Positions 44,432 to 52,969 of a DNA stretch of 64,000 bases are shown here, piece after piece. A model generated the notes under the pieces. It was not told the origin of the DNA. It ran no database searches and saw nothing but the letters and a program-made list of their open reading frames with translations. Position 1 is the first letter of the stretch, and the number at the start of each line of letters is the position of its first letter. Origin of the DNA: Kitasatospora indigofera (GTDB lineage: Bacteria > Actinomycetota > Actinomycetes > Streptomycetales > Streptomycetaceae); NCBI RefSeq assembly GCF_014655955.1, contig NZ_BNBO01000018.1:1-64000 (forward strand). The letters are read 5' to 3'. The translations under genes were made by a program, and so were the position numbers.

Positions 44432-45442
44432 TCACTGCGACTTGCGCAGGCGGCGGGCGATCAGGGCGTTGACGAGACCGATCAGCAGCAGCAGCGCGAA
44501 CATCGTCCAGGCGACGGCGGAGGCGCGGCCGAGCATGCTGTTGCGGAATCCCTGGTCGTACATGAAGACCCCGAGGGTCTCGTACTGGTGGGCGGTACCG
44601 CCCTGGTGGCCGCTCTGGCCGCCGAACAGGAAGGGCTCGCCGAAGAGCTGGGTGGCCCCGATGGTCGAGACGACCACCGTGAAGAGGATCGTCGGCCGCA
44701 GCGCGGGGACGGTCACGTGCAGGAACTGCTTCCAGCGGGAGGCGCCGTCCAGGGCCGCGGCCTCGTACAGGTCGCCCGGCACGGCCTGCATCGCGGCGAG
44801 GAAGATCAGGGCGTTGTAGCCGGTCCAGCGCCAGGTGACGATCAGCGAGATGGCCAGCTGGGAGGTCCACTCACCGGCCTCCCAGGCCACCGGGTCGACC
44901 CCGAACAGACCGAGGAACCAGTTCGCCATCCCGCTCTCCGGGCTGAAGATCAGCGCGAACACCAGGGTGGCGGCGGCGACCGAGGTCGCGTACGGGGCGA
45001 GCAGGGCCGTCCGGAAGAAGGAGCTGCCGCGGAGCTTGTAGTTGAGCAGGTGGGCCAGGCCGATGGCGATCATCAACTGCGGCACCGTGGACAGGATGCC
45101 GAGCGTGAAGGTGTTGCCCAGGGCGTTCCAGAAGAAGTGGCTGGGCGGCCCGGTGAAGAGGTCGGTGTAGTTCTTCAGCCCGACCCACTTCGCCTGGTCG
45201 ACGTTGTAGAGGCTCACCTGGTGCAGCGACAGCCAGCCGGTGTAGATCAGGGGGAAGAGCCCGAACGCCGCGAAGACCAGGAAGAACGGCGACACGAAGG
45301 CGTAGGGCGAGCCCTTGGTGTCCCAGCGGTACAGGCGGCTGCGCCAGGCCTGGCGCCGTTCGTCCTTCGGCGGTACGGGGTGGGGTCGGTCTGGCGTCGC
45401 GGAGCCTGGGTCGCTCCCGCGGGCGGTGATGGAGGTGGCCAC
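44432..45442 (-). CDS. cebF: Sugar ABC transporter permease, MalF type (CebF-like)
   Basis: 336 residues. A 45-residue basic and Pro-rich cytoplasmic segment precedes YAFVSPFFLVFAAFGLFPLIY and five further helices. The EAA loop is YEAAALDGASRWKQFLHVTVPALRPT. It is closely related in layout to the MalF-type permease at 33866 (shared TWRWTGYNALIFLAAMQAVP), so the two importers are paralogous. A tight hairpin in the 192-bp gap after the binding protein gene probably lowers its expression relative to that gene. Confidence 0.
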   Translation of the reverse strand: MATSITARGSDPGSATPDRPHPVPPKDERRQAWRSRLYRWDTKGSPYAFVSPFFLVFAAFGLFPLIYTGWLSLHQVSLYNVDQAKWVGLKNYTDLFTGPPSHFFWNALGNTFTLGILSTVPQLMIAIGLAHLLNYKLRGSSFFRTALLAPYATSVAAATLVFALIFSPESGMANWFLGLFGVDPVAWEAGEWTSQLAISLIVTWRWTGYNALIFLAAMQAVPGDLYEAAALDGASRWKQFLHVTVPALRPTILFTVVVSTIGATQLFGEPFLFGGQSGHQGGTAHQYETLGVFMYDQGFRNSMLGRASAVAWTMFALLLLIGLVNALIARRLRKSQ

Positions 45443-45475
45443 GTGTGGCTTCCTTCCGTGGATTGCTGCCTTCGG

Positions 45476-45497
45476 CCCACTGGCGAGGGCCAGTGGG
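45476..45497 (-). terminator. Intercistronic hairpin between binding protein and permeases
   Basis: CCCACTGGC-GAGG-GCCAGTGGG forms a 9-bp stem with a 4-nt loop, in the gap between the cebE-like stop (45635) and the permease start (45442). It parallels the hairpin at 33802-33841 in the other importer operon. Confidence 0.
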
Positions 45498-45634
45498 ATG
45501 CCGCCGGGTCTTCGGGGCCTTGGACGGCGGGCCCGGGCCCGGCGGCGACGGCTGCCGGACGGGACGCCGATGGACGTCGGGTGGGGCGGGCGGGGGCCGC
45601 CCGGTGCGCTGACCGGGCGGCCCCTGCCGGCCTG

Positions 45635-46966
45635 CTACTGGATGGTGCTGTCGATCTGCTTGACGGTCTCGTTCCAGGCGTCGCCGGCGCTCTTGCCGTT
45701 CTGCTCGACCAGCAGGATGCCGTTGCTGAAGGCGTTCTGCAGGTCACCGGCCTTGGGGCCGGTCTCGGCGGGCTTGATGGCCTTGGCCGCGGTGGAGAAG
45801 ATCTGGCCGGTCGGCGCGTTCGGGCCGATGTAGGGGTTCTTGAAGTCGGTGACCCCGGGCAGGGAGTAGGCGTTCTGGTTGGACGGGATGTTGCCGACCT
45901 TCTGGAAGACCTTGGCCTGCTGCTCGGGGGCGCTCAGCCAGGCCACCAGGTCCTGGGCGGCGGCCACGTGCTTGCCGGAGCTCGGGACGGCCAGGAAGGA
46001 GCCGCCCCAGTTGCCGGCGGCGGGCGCCTGGGCGACGTTCCACTTGCCGGCGTTGGCCGGGCCGGAGTACTTCTCGATGTTCGCCTGCTGCCAGGACGGG
46101 CAGATGGTGGTGGCGAAGGTGGACTGCGTGAACGCGGTCTGCCAGGTCGGGTCGAACTCCTTGAGGCCCTGCGAGCTGCCGGCGGCGTCGGCCTTCATGG
46201 CGAGGTCCCAGGCGGTCTTGACGCTCGCCGAGTCCTTGTAGTTGAGCTTGCCGTTCTTGTAGTACTGCTCGGTGCTGCTGGACACCGTGGCGTTGAACAG
46301 GCCGGTGGCCGAGTCCATGAAGAAGGTGCCCTTGGGGGCCTTCGCCTGGAACTGCTGGCCGACCTCGACGTACTTGGCCCAGTCACCGGCCCACAGGGCG
46401 CTGACGGCCGCCGGGTCGGTGGGCAGGCCGGCCGCCTGGAAGAGGTCCTGGCGGTAGCAGACCGCCATCGGGCCGACGTCGGTGCCCAGGCCGATGGTCT
46501 TGCCGCTCGCGGTGGTGCCCTGCTGCCACTTCCACGGCAGGTAGTCGTCCTTCTTGATCCCCGGCGCCTTGGAGAGGTCCTGGAAGGAGCCGCTCAGGGC
46601 GTCGGAGGTGGCGAGCGCGATCCGGCCGACCTCCAGGGCCTGGACGTCGTCCAGGCCGCTGCCCGCCGCGAGGTGGGTCTGGACGGCGGTCCAGTAGTCC
46701 GCCTCCTGGGTGGTGGTGTTCTCCTTGATGGTGATGTTCGGGTGCAGCGCGGTGTACGCGTCGAACAGGCCCGCCTCCTTGAAGCCGAACGTCCCGAAGT
46801 CGCCCACGGTGAGAGTGATCTTCTCGTTCGGGTCGGCGGCCTCGGAGCTGCCCGATCCGCTGCTGGAGCAACCGGTGGCCAGCAGCGCCGTGGCACTCAG
46901 CACGGTCGTGACGAGCACGACGGCTCGACGGGAACGGGTGGTGCGGGTGGCACGGGACGTGCGCAT
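45635..46966 (-). CDS. cebE: Cellobiose-type ABC transporter solute-binding lipoprotein (CebE-like)
   Basis: 443 residues. The start at 46966 is preferred over the ATG 6 nt upstream because AAGGAG would touch that ATG. The lipoprotein signal ends at LLATGC with Cys33. The mature protein begins NEKITLTVGDFGTFGF and has TIGLGTDVGPMAVCYRQDLF, TICPSWQ, GNWGGSFLAVP and EQQAKVFQKVGNIPS, as in CebE-type binding proteins. It leads an operon with two permeases and GH1. A perfect TGGGAGCGCTCCCA lies 135 bp upstream. It most likely binds cellobiose or cellotriose; a paralog with similar regions is at 50027. Confidence 0.
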   Translation of the reverse strand: MRTSRATRTTRSRRAVVLVTTVLSATALLATGCSSSGSGSSEAADPNEKITLTVGDFGTFGFKEAGLFDAYTALHPNITIKENTTTQEADYWTAVQTHLAAGSGLDDVQALEVGRIALATSDALSGSFQDLSKAPGIKKDDYLPWKWQQGTTASGKTIGLGTDVGPMAVCYRQDLFQAAGLPTDPAAVSALWAGDWAKYVEVGQQFQAKAPKGTFFMDSATGLFNATVSSSTEQYYKNGKLNYKDSASVKTAWDLAMKADAAGSSQGLKEFDPTWQTAFTQSTFATTICPSWQQANIEKYSGPANAGKWNVAQAPAAGNWGGSFLAVPSSGKHVAAAQDLVAWLSAPEQQAKVFQKVGNIPSNQNAYSLPGVTDFKNPYIGPNAPTGQIFSTAAKAIKPAETGPKAGDLQNAFSNGILLVEQNGKSAGDAWNETVKQIDSTIQ

Positions 46967-47100
46967 GTCCATCTCCTTGGTCCGAGACGCGGCGGTGCGG
47001 CTCGGGAATGGGGCGGAAGCGATGTCAGGGAGAGCCGGTAACCGGCCGGGGAAAAGCGACCTTGGGGTGGTGCTGACGACTGGGATTCGCCCTTTCGATG

Positions 47101-47157
47101 TGGGAGCGCTCCCATGCGTCTGCCGAAAGGTTGCTTCCCGCCCGGCAGGCATGTCAA
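47101..47157 (-). promoter_or_regulatory. Promoter and CebR-type box of the cebE-like operon
   Basis: TGGGAGCGCTCCCA (47101-47114) is a perfect 14-bp palindrome identical to the known CebR box. On the minus strand TTGACA (47157-47152), an 18-nt spacer and CAACCT (47133-47128) lie just upstream, so the box falls at about the transcription start. Repression released by cellobiose is expected. Confidence 0.
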
Positions 47158-47896
47158 GACATGAAGTCCAAGCCGTTACCGGAGCGTGTCCTGCCGATGT
47201 CGGGCCGACCGCCGGGGAACGCCGCTCCCGCCGGCCGGGCGGATCTTCCGGCGCTCCGCCGTCCGCGCAGGTCACAGCTGCGGAGGGCGGGCCGGCGGGC
47301 CGGCCGAGGAGGGCCCGCCGGGGCGGCCGCGGGGCGACCGCGCCCCGATCGCCGGCCGGACGCCGGGCGGGGCCCGCACCCGCCCGCCGGCGCCCGCGGG
47401 GCGAGGACGGACCGGTGGGCGCCAGCCGTGGGAGGACCATGGAACCGACCACGCCCCGCCCACCGGGGCACCCGGCGACCCCGCCGCGGCGTCGGCGGGC
47501 CGGGCCCGTCCGCCGCACCGGGGCCCCGCCGAGCGGCAGGTGACGAGGGCCCTCGGCGCCACCCGCCGGCACCCGCCGCGGGGCGGCGCGGCCGCCCGGC
47601 CGCGGGGCCGGACCCGGCGGGGACTCCCCCGTCCGGCCGGCCGCGACCGGCCGCCCAGCACCTCCCCGGAAGGTCAATTCGGCCACCGGCGGGCTCCGTT
47701 GGCCCGCCGGAGCGTCGAATTGTCGAACACTCCTTCAGAGATTTGAGCCAGCAGCGCCTTGTCGGCCTGTCAGCCCGCCGCCGGGCCCGCTGCCGGTTCA
47801 CAACTTGAAGCCGGTGAGAAGTCTTGACGCCTCCCCGGGGACTCTGACTTCATGTGTGGCGGTCCCTGCCCCCACCCACTCATGCGGGGACCGGCC
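47158..47896. other. 739-bp gap without a supported gene
   Basis: This lies between the divergent promoters of the cebE-like operon and the GH6 gene. Open frames exist on both strands but show no ribosome-binding site, recognisable domain or steady codon pattern. A short lower-GC patch at 47705-47760 stands out. A TTGACG element at 47824-47829 might belong to the GH6 promoter. Confidence 0.
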
Positions 47897-47932
47897 GCCC
47901 CGGTACCTGGGAGCGCTCCCAGCTACCGGGGC
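47897..47932 (+). promoter_or_regulatory. CebR-type box nested in a 36-bp palindrome
   Basis: CTGGGAGCGCTCCCAG (47907-47922) is perfect, and symmetry extends on both sides to 47897 and 47932 (GCCCCGGTA with TACCGGGGC) with only one mismatched pair. It lies 300 bp upstream of the GH6 start. The outer arms could bring a second site or form a cruciform; known CebR boxes need only the inner 14 bp. Confidence 0.
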
Positions 47933-48232
47933 AGTCCAACGCACGGCGCAGCCACCGTCCGCCCGCCCCGCACCGCCCGGACCAGGCCCGATCCGCCCGC
48001 CGGACCAGGCCGGCCGAGCTGTGCCGGCGGGGCCGCCGGGCCGCCCACCCGTACACCGCGGCGTCGGCACCCGGCCCCGCCCCCGCTCCGTCCGCACGGC
48101 ACCGCCCTCCGCCCCGGCCCGCCGGCGCCCGCGCCCGGCACGCCCACCGCACCGTCCGCACCGTCCGCACCGGGATCCACGGGCGCCGGGAGCACCCGCC
48201 CGCCCGCACCCCACGCACAGGGAGTAACCGTC

Positions 48233-49453
48233 ATGCGCATCGCCCGCACCACGCGAGCGGCACTGGCCGTGACCGCGACGCTCGCCGCACTCTCCGGCCT
48301 CGGCGCCGGCCCGGCCGCCGCGGCCGGACCCGCCGCCCCGGCGGCGGCCCGCTCGCTCCCGGCCGGCACCCACTTCTTCATCGACCCGGCGAGCAAGGCC
48401 GCCCAGCAGGCCGTCACCGACCTCCGGGCCGGCGACACCGCCGGCGCCGCCGCGATGGCCAAACTGGCCAGCTGGCCGGTCGCCCGGTGGTTCACCGGGA
48501 CGGCCGACCCGGCGCAGACCACCCGGGAGATGGCCGAGCTCCAGGCGAAGGCGGCCGTCCTGCGGCAGACGCCGGTGGCGGTGGCCTACAACATCCCCGG
48601 CCGCGACTGCTCCCAGTACTCGGCCGGCGGCGCCGCCGACTCCGGCCAGTACGCGGCCTGGGTGGACGCCCTGGCCAAGGGCATCGGACAGCGGCCCACG
48701 GTGGTCGTGCTGGAGCCCGACGGCCTCGCCCTCAGCCCCGCGTTCTGCGGCGGCACCGCGCAGCAGCAGGCCGACCGGCTGGCCGAGACGAACGCCGCCG
48801 TCGACCGGCTGGAGCGGCAGAGCGGCGCGCTGGTCTACCTGGACGGCGGCCACAGCTCCTGGCAGAACGTCGGGACGATGGCGGAGCTGCTCCGGGCGGG
48901 CGGGGTGGCCCGGGCCCAGGGCTTCTTCCTGAACGTCTCCAACTACCAGCGGGACGCCGACCTCGTCCGGTACGGCACCCTGGTGGCCAAGTGCACCTGG
49001 TACCTGGCGAACACCCCCGGCGCGGCCGCCGACGACTGCGCCAACCAGTACTGGCCGCAGGCGGACGCGGACGCCTGGTACGCCGCCCACGTGCCGGCCG
49101 ACGCCCGGCTGCCGCACTTCGTCATCGACAGCAGCCGCAACGGCCAGGGGCCGTGGACGCCCACCGCCCAGTACCCGGACCCGCAGACCTGGTGCAACCC
49201 GCCGGCCCGCGGCCTGGGCACCCGCCCGACCGCCGCCACCGGGGTCCCGCTGCTCGACGCCTACCTGTGGATCAAGGTGCCGGGCGAGTCGGACGGCAGC
49301 TGCACCCGGGGCACGACCGGCGGGACCGACCCCGAGTACGGCGGCGTCGACCCGGTGGCCGGCGCCTGGTGGCCCGAGCAGGCGCACAGCCTCGCCGAGC
49401 AGGCCTCCCCCGCGCTCCGGTTCAACACCGATCCGTTCGCCCACAAGGGCTGA
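48233..49453 (+). CDS. Secreted GH6 cellulase
   Basis: 406 residues with a signal peptide (AALAVTATLAALSGLG, cleaved near AAAAG). The GH6 motifs are VAYNIPGRDCSQYS with Asp125 and VVLEPDGLAL with the general-acid candidate Asp163; VIDSSRNGQGPW follows. This fits a GH6 endoglucanase catalytic domain. There is no carbohydrate-binding module or linker, so it should act on soluble or amorphous glucan. The start follows AGGGAG. A CebR-type box upstream links it to the cebE-like operon that would import its products. Confidence 0.
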   Translation: MRIARTTRAALAVTATLAALSGLGAGPAAAAGPAAPAAARSLPAGTHFFIDPASKAAQQAVTDLRAGDTAGAAAMAKLASWPVARWFTGTADPAQTTREMAELQAKAAVLRQTPVAVAYNIPGRDCSQYSAGGAADSGQYAAWVDALAKGIGQRPTVVVLEPDGLALSPAFCGGTAQQQADRLAETNAAVDRLERQSGALVYLDGGHSSWQNVGTMAELLRAGGVARAQGFFLNVSNYQRDADLVRYGTLVAKCTWYLANTPGAAADDCANQYWPQADADAWYAAHVPADARLPHFVIDSSRNGQGPWTPTAQYPDPQTWCNPPARGLGTRPTAATGVPLLDAYLWIKVPGESDGSCTRGTTGGTDPEYGGVDPVAGAWWPEQAHSLAEQASPALRFNTDPFAHKG

Positions 49454-49542
49454 CCGGGCGGGCCGGGGGCTCCGGCCGTCCGGGGCGGCGGACAGCCGCA
49501 CCGGACGGCCGGAACGTGGCCGGGCACGTGCGGGCCGTACGC

Positions 49543-49697
49543 GTGGTCGTCCGGAGCGTGGCCGGGCGCGCGGTCGTCCGGAGCGTGGCGGGCGCGCGGT
49601 CGTCCGGAGCGTGGCCCGGCGCGCGGTCGTCCGGAGCGTGGCGGGCGCGCGGTCGTCCGGAACGTGGCCCGGCGCGCGGTCGTCCGGAGCGTGGCCT
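49543..49697. repeat. Six tandem copies of a 26-27-bp repeat
   Basis: The core GTCGTCCGGAGCGTG recurs six times (one copy has AACGTG), separated by variants of GC-GGGCGCGCG or CCCGGCGCGCG. The array lies about 90 bp after the GH6 stop and 160 bp before the next CebR-type box. Units follow directly on each other without unique spacers, so it is a minisatellite, not a CRISPR array. Confidence 0.
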
Positions 49698-49825
49698 GCG
49701 GTCGTGGTCGTGGTCGTGATCATGGGCGCAGACGCCCGGGTCGTGGCCGTGCAGGCCCGGGGCAGCAGGCCCCGCCCGGCCGGTCCATGCCAACGACACG
49801 GTTCGGAAACACCGGCGCACCGATC

Positions 49826-49873
49826 TTGACGCCCCCGGGCCGGTCCCCCCACCCTTCAGTGGGAGCGCTCCCA
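49826..49873 (+). promoter_or_regulatory. Promoter and CebR-type box of the orphan binding protein gene
   Basis: TGGGAGCGCTCCCA (49860-49873) is perfect. TTGACG lies at 49826-49831; the matching -10 (near 49849-49855) is poor. The box lies 153 bp before the start codon. Confidence 0.
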
Positions 49874-50026
49874 TCCTTCGCGGCGACTCCCCGGCCGGGC
49901 CGCACTGCCCGCCACCTGCCCCCACCACGCGCGTTCCGCACCACCGACGCCGTTCCGCGCCCGCTTCGCCCTCCCCGCCGCCGTCGCCCGGCTCCTCCTC
50001 CCCCGCCCGTGAGAGGCCACCGCACC

Positions 50027-51415
50027 ATGCCCAGAACCCCGCGCCGCCCGTCCCGCCCCAGACCCCGGTACCGCAGCGCGGCGGGGCCGCACCGGGCGGG
50101 CGCCCGGCGCCTGGCGGCGGCGCTCACCGCCGGGGTGCTGCTGCTCACCGGCTGCGCCTTCGAGGGCTCCCCGGCGGGCCCGGCGGCGGGGGCCGGCGAG
50201 ACCTCGGCCGGCGCGGACCAGGGCATGATCACCCTGACGGTCGGCGAGTTCGGCACCTTCGGCTACCACGAGGCCGGCCTGTACCGGGAGTACATGGCGG
50301 CCCACCCCGAGATCAACATCCATGCCCAGATCACCCAGGACGGGCAGGCCTACTGGGACGCCCTGACCCCCAAGCTGGTCGCGGGCACCGGCCTCGCGGA
50401 CGTCCAGGCGGTCGAGGTCGGCTACATCGCCCAGGCCACCAGCACCTACGCCGACCGGTTCACCGACCTGCGCGGCACCCCCGGCGTGGACCCCGGGGCC
50501 TGGCTGCCCTGGAAGGCCCAGCAGGGCACCACCGCCGACGGCCGGATGATCGGCCTCGGCACCGACATCGGCCCGATGGCGGTCTGCTACCGCAAGGACC
50601 TCTTCAAGAAGGCCGGGCTGCCCACCGACCGGGAGGCGGTCGCCGCCCTGTGGAAGGGCGACTGGAACCGGTTCGTCGACGTGGGCCGGCGCTACCAGGC
50701 CGCCGCCCCCAAGGGGACGTTCTTCACCGACTCGGTCGGCGGGCTGTTCAACGCCGTCCTGGCCGGCGAGCCGCAGCAGTACTCGGACGCGGCGGGCAAT
50801 CTCGACCACCAGTCCAGCCCCGGGGTGAAGAAGGCCTGGGACGTCGCCGTCCGGGCCGCGCAGGGCGGCATGAGCGCCGGGCTCACCCAGTTCCAGGGCA
50901 CCTGGAACACCGGGTTCTTCCTCTCCCGGTTCGCCACCGTGGTCTGCCCGTCCTGGATGACCGGCCTGATCAGCAGCCAGTCCGACGACGGCGCCGCCGG
51001 CCAGTGGGACATCGCGCAGGCGCCGGTGGCGGGCAACTGGGGCGGTGCCTTCCTGACCGTCCCCAGCGGCGGGGCGCACCCCAAGGAGGCCGCCGCCCTG
51101 GCCGCCTGGCTGACCGCACCCGAGCAGCAGGCCAAGGTCTTCGCCAAGGTCGGCAACCTGCCGTCCACCACGGCGGCGCTGCAGCTGCCCGCCGTCCAGC
51201 AGGCGAAGCTCGACTTCTTCGGCGACACGCCGGTCGGCCGGATCTACGCCACCGCCGCCCAGTACGTCCGGCCCGCGCCGATCGGCAAGGACGACGGCAC
51301 GGTGAAGACCGTCCTCACCGAGAGCGGGCTGCGGGCGGTCGAGCAGAACGGCACCGATCCGAAGACCGCCTGGAACGACGCCCTCAAGCTGATCAAGGAG
51401 AAGACCGGCGGGTGA
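50027..51415 (+). CDS. Orphan sugar-binding lipoprotein, paralog of the CebE-like protein
   Basis: 462 residues. An Arg/Pro-rich N-terminus precedes a lipoprotein signal ending LLLTGC (Cys43). The mature part follows the cebE-like protein at 45635 closely: ITLTVGEFGTFGYHEAGL, IGLGTDIGPMAVCYRKDLF, VVCPSWM, GNWGGAFLTVP, EQQAKVFAKVGNLPS. No permease or ATPase gene is adjacent; the next gene is convergent. A CebR-type box is upstream. It may share the permeases of the cebEFG-like operon and widen their substrate range, or act as a sensor. The start has only a GAGAGG site with wide spacing. Confidence 0.
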   Translation: MPRTPRRPSRPRPRYRSAAGPHRAGARRLAAALTAGVLLLTGCAFEGSPAGPAAGAGETSAGADQGMITLTVGEFGTFGYHEAGLYREYMAAHPEINIHAQITQDGQAYWDALTPKLVAGTGLADVQAVEVGYIAQATSTYADRFTDLRGTPGVDPGAWLPWKAQQGTTADGRMIGLGTDIGPMAVCYRKDLFKKAGLPTDREAVAALWKGDWNRFVDVGRRYQAAAPKGTFFTDSVGGLFNAVLAGEPQQYSDAAGNLDHQSSPGVKKAWDVAVRAAQGGMSAGLTQFQGTWNTGFFLSRFATVVCPSWMTGLISSQSDDGAAGQWDIAQAPVAGNWGGAFLTVPSGGAHPKEAAALAAWLTAPEQQAKVFAKVGNLPSTTAALQLPAVQQAKLDFFGDTPVGRIYATAAQYVRPAPIGKDDGTVKTVLTESGLRAVEQNGTDPKTAWNDALKLIKEKTGG

Positions 51416-51489
51416 CCCGGCGCCGGGCGAGCGGCCCGGACGGCCGGAACGGCCCCGGGCCCGGGGCGGCACCAGCCCGCCCCCGGCCG

Positions 51490-51520
51490 GACCGCCGCCC
51501 CGCCGGGCACGGCGGCGGTC
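51490..51520. terminator. Bidirectional hairpin between convergent genes
   Basis: Perfect 10-bp arms (51490-51499, 51511-51520) with an 11-nt loop. It lies 75 bp after the orphan binding-protein stop and touches the stop codon of the sigma factor gene. Confidence 0.
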
Positions 51521-52961
51521 ACGTCCCGCCGCCCAGCGACCGCCGGGCCCGGAGCAGGAAGTCCCGCTCGGCCGCGTTCCCGGTGAGGGCGGCGGCCGCC
51601 TCGTACGCGGCGGCCGCCTCCGCGTTCCGGCCCAGCCTGCGGAGCAGGTCCGCCCGGACGGCGTGGAAGAGGTGGTAGCCGCCCAGGTCCAGCTCCTCGA
51701 CCAGGGTCAGCGCGGCCTGCGGCCCGTCCACCTCGGCCACCGCGACCGCCCGGTGGAGGGCCGGCACCGGGCCGGGTGCCAGTGTCAGCAACCGGTCGTA
51801 GAGCCGCACGATCTGCCGCCAGTCGGTCGCGGCCGCGACCGGCGCGTCGCTGTGCACCGCGTTGATCGCCGCCTGGATCTGGTAGGGGCCCGGCCGGCCG
51901 AGCCGCAGGCACCGCCGCACCAGCGCCTGGCCCTCGGCGATCATTGCCCGGTCCCAGCGCGACCGGTCCTGGTCGGCCAGCCGGACGAGACCGCCGGACG
52001 GGGTGGTGCGGGCGGGCCGCCGCGAGTCGGTGAGCAGCATCAGCGCCAGCAGCCCGGTGACCTCCGGCTCGTCCGGCATCAGCGCGGCCAGCAGCCGGCC
52101 GAGCCGGACCGCCTCGGCGCAGAGGTCCGCCCGCACCAGCCGCTCGCCCGAACTCGCCGTGTAGCCCTCGTTGAACACCAGGTAGACCACCGCGAGGACG
52201 GGCCGCAGCCGCTCCGCCAGCTCGGACCGGCCGGGGACGCGGTACGGGATCCCGGCGTCACGGATCTTGCGTTTGGCCCGGACCAGCCGCTGCGCCATGG
52301 TCGGCTCCGGCACCAGGAAGGCGTGCGCGATCTCCGCCGTGCTCAGCCCGCCCAGCAGCCGCAGGGTCAGGGCGACCTGGGCGGCGGGGGCGAGCGCGGG
52401 GTGGCAGCAGGTGAAGATCAGGCGCAGCCGGTCGTCCGCCGGGCCGTCCTCCGCCCGGTCGTCCCCCGGGTCCGCCCACGCCCCCGTGCCCCACGACACC
52501 GGCCCCTCCCCGGCCCGGCCGTCCGGCCCCGGGTCCGCCGGCCCCCGGCCGGCCGTCGCGCCCTCGTCGGGCGCCGGCCCGCCGGCGGTGCCGAGCCGCA
52601 CCGCACGGGCCTGGCGGTCCGCCCGGACGGACTCCCGGCGGAGGTCGTCGACCGCCCGGTTGCGGGCCGTGGTGATGATCCACCCCGCCGGGCTAGGCGG
52701 TACGCCGTCGGCCGGCCAGCGCTCCACCGCCCTGGTGAAGGCGTGCTGGACCGCCTCCTCGGCGAGGTCGATGTCACCGAAGCGGCGGACCAGCACGGCC
52801 ACCGCACGGCCGTACTCCTGGCGGAAGACGCGCTCGACCTGGGCGACGGCGGCCGGCGTACCGGCTGCGGCACCGGGGCCGGGGCCGGCGGTGCCGGAGC
52901 CGCCGGCGGGTTCGGGGTCGGGAGCGCCGGGGCCGGCGGCGCCCGGTCGGGGGTGCGGCAC
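51519..52961 (-). CDS. ECF42-type RNA polymerase sigma factor with C-terminal repeat domain
   Basis: About 480 residues from a GTG at 52961, 8 bp after the YCII gene stop; this start is inferred from context and has a weak ribosome site. Sigma region 2 is near 45-110 (AVQHAFTRAVERWPADG, AGWIITTARNRAVDDLRRES). Region 4 is near 210-250 (STAEIAHAFLVPEPTMAQRLVRAKRKI). A C-terminal part of about 220 residues (VVYLVFNEGYTASSG and helical repeats) replaces an anti-sigma factor, as is known for ECF42. A Gly/Ala/Asp-rich linker of about 65 residues between regions 2 and 4 is long. The YCII/DGPF partner lies directly upstream, the usual neighbour of this group. The signal sensed is unknown. Confidence 0.
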   Translation of the reverse strand: MPHPRPGAAGPGAPDPEPAGGSGTAGPGPGAAAGTPAAVAQVERVFRQEYGRAVAVLVRRFGDIDLAEEAVQHAFTRAVERWPADGVPPSPAGWIITTARNRAVDDLRRESVRADRQARAVRLGTAGGPAPDEGATAGRGPADPGPDGRAGEGPVSWGTGAWADPGDDRAEDGPADDRLRLIFTCCHPALAPAAQVALTLRLLGGLSTAEIAHAFLVPEPTMAQRLVRAKRKIRDAGIPYRVPGRSELAERLRPVLAVVYLVFNEGYTASSGERLVRADLCAEAVRLGRLLAALMPDEPEVTGLLALMLLTDSRRPARTTPSGGLVRLADQDRSRWDRAMIAEGQALVRRCLRLGRPGPYQIQAAINAVHSDAPVAAATDWRQIVRLYDRLLTLAPGPVPALHRAVAVAEVDGPQAALTLVEELDLGGYHLFHAVRADLLRRLGRNAEAAAAYEAAAALTGNAAERDFLLRARRSLGGGT

Positions 52962-52969
52962 GGCGGCGG

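Noticed and set aside
47098..47808. Overlapping open frames on both strands between the cebE-like and GH6 genes
   Set aside because: No ribosome site, domain or consistent codon bias; the region is better read as a long regulatory gap.
49543..49697. Possible CRISPR array
   Set aside because: The units follow each other with only a few variable bases and no unique spacers, and no cas genes are present.
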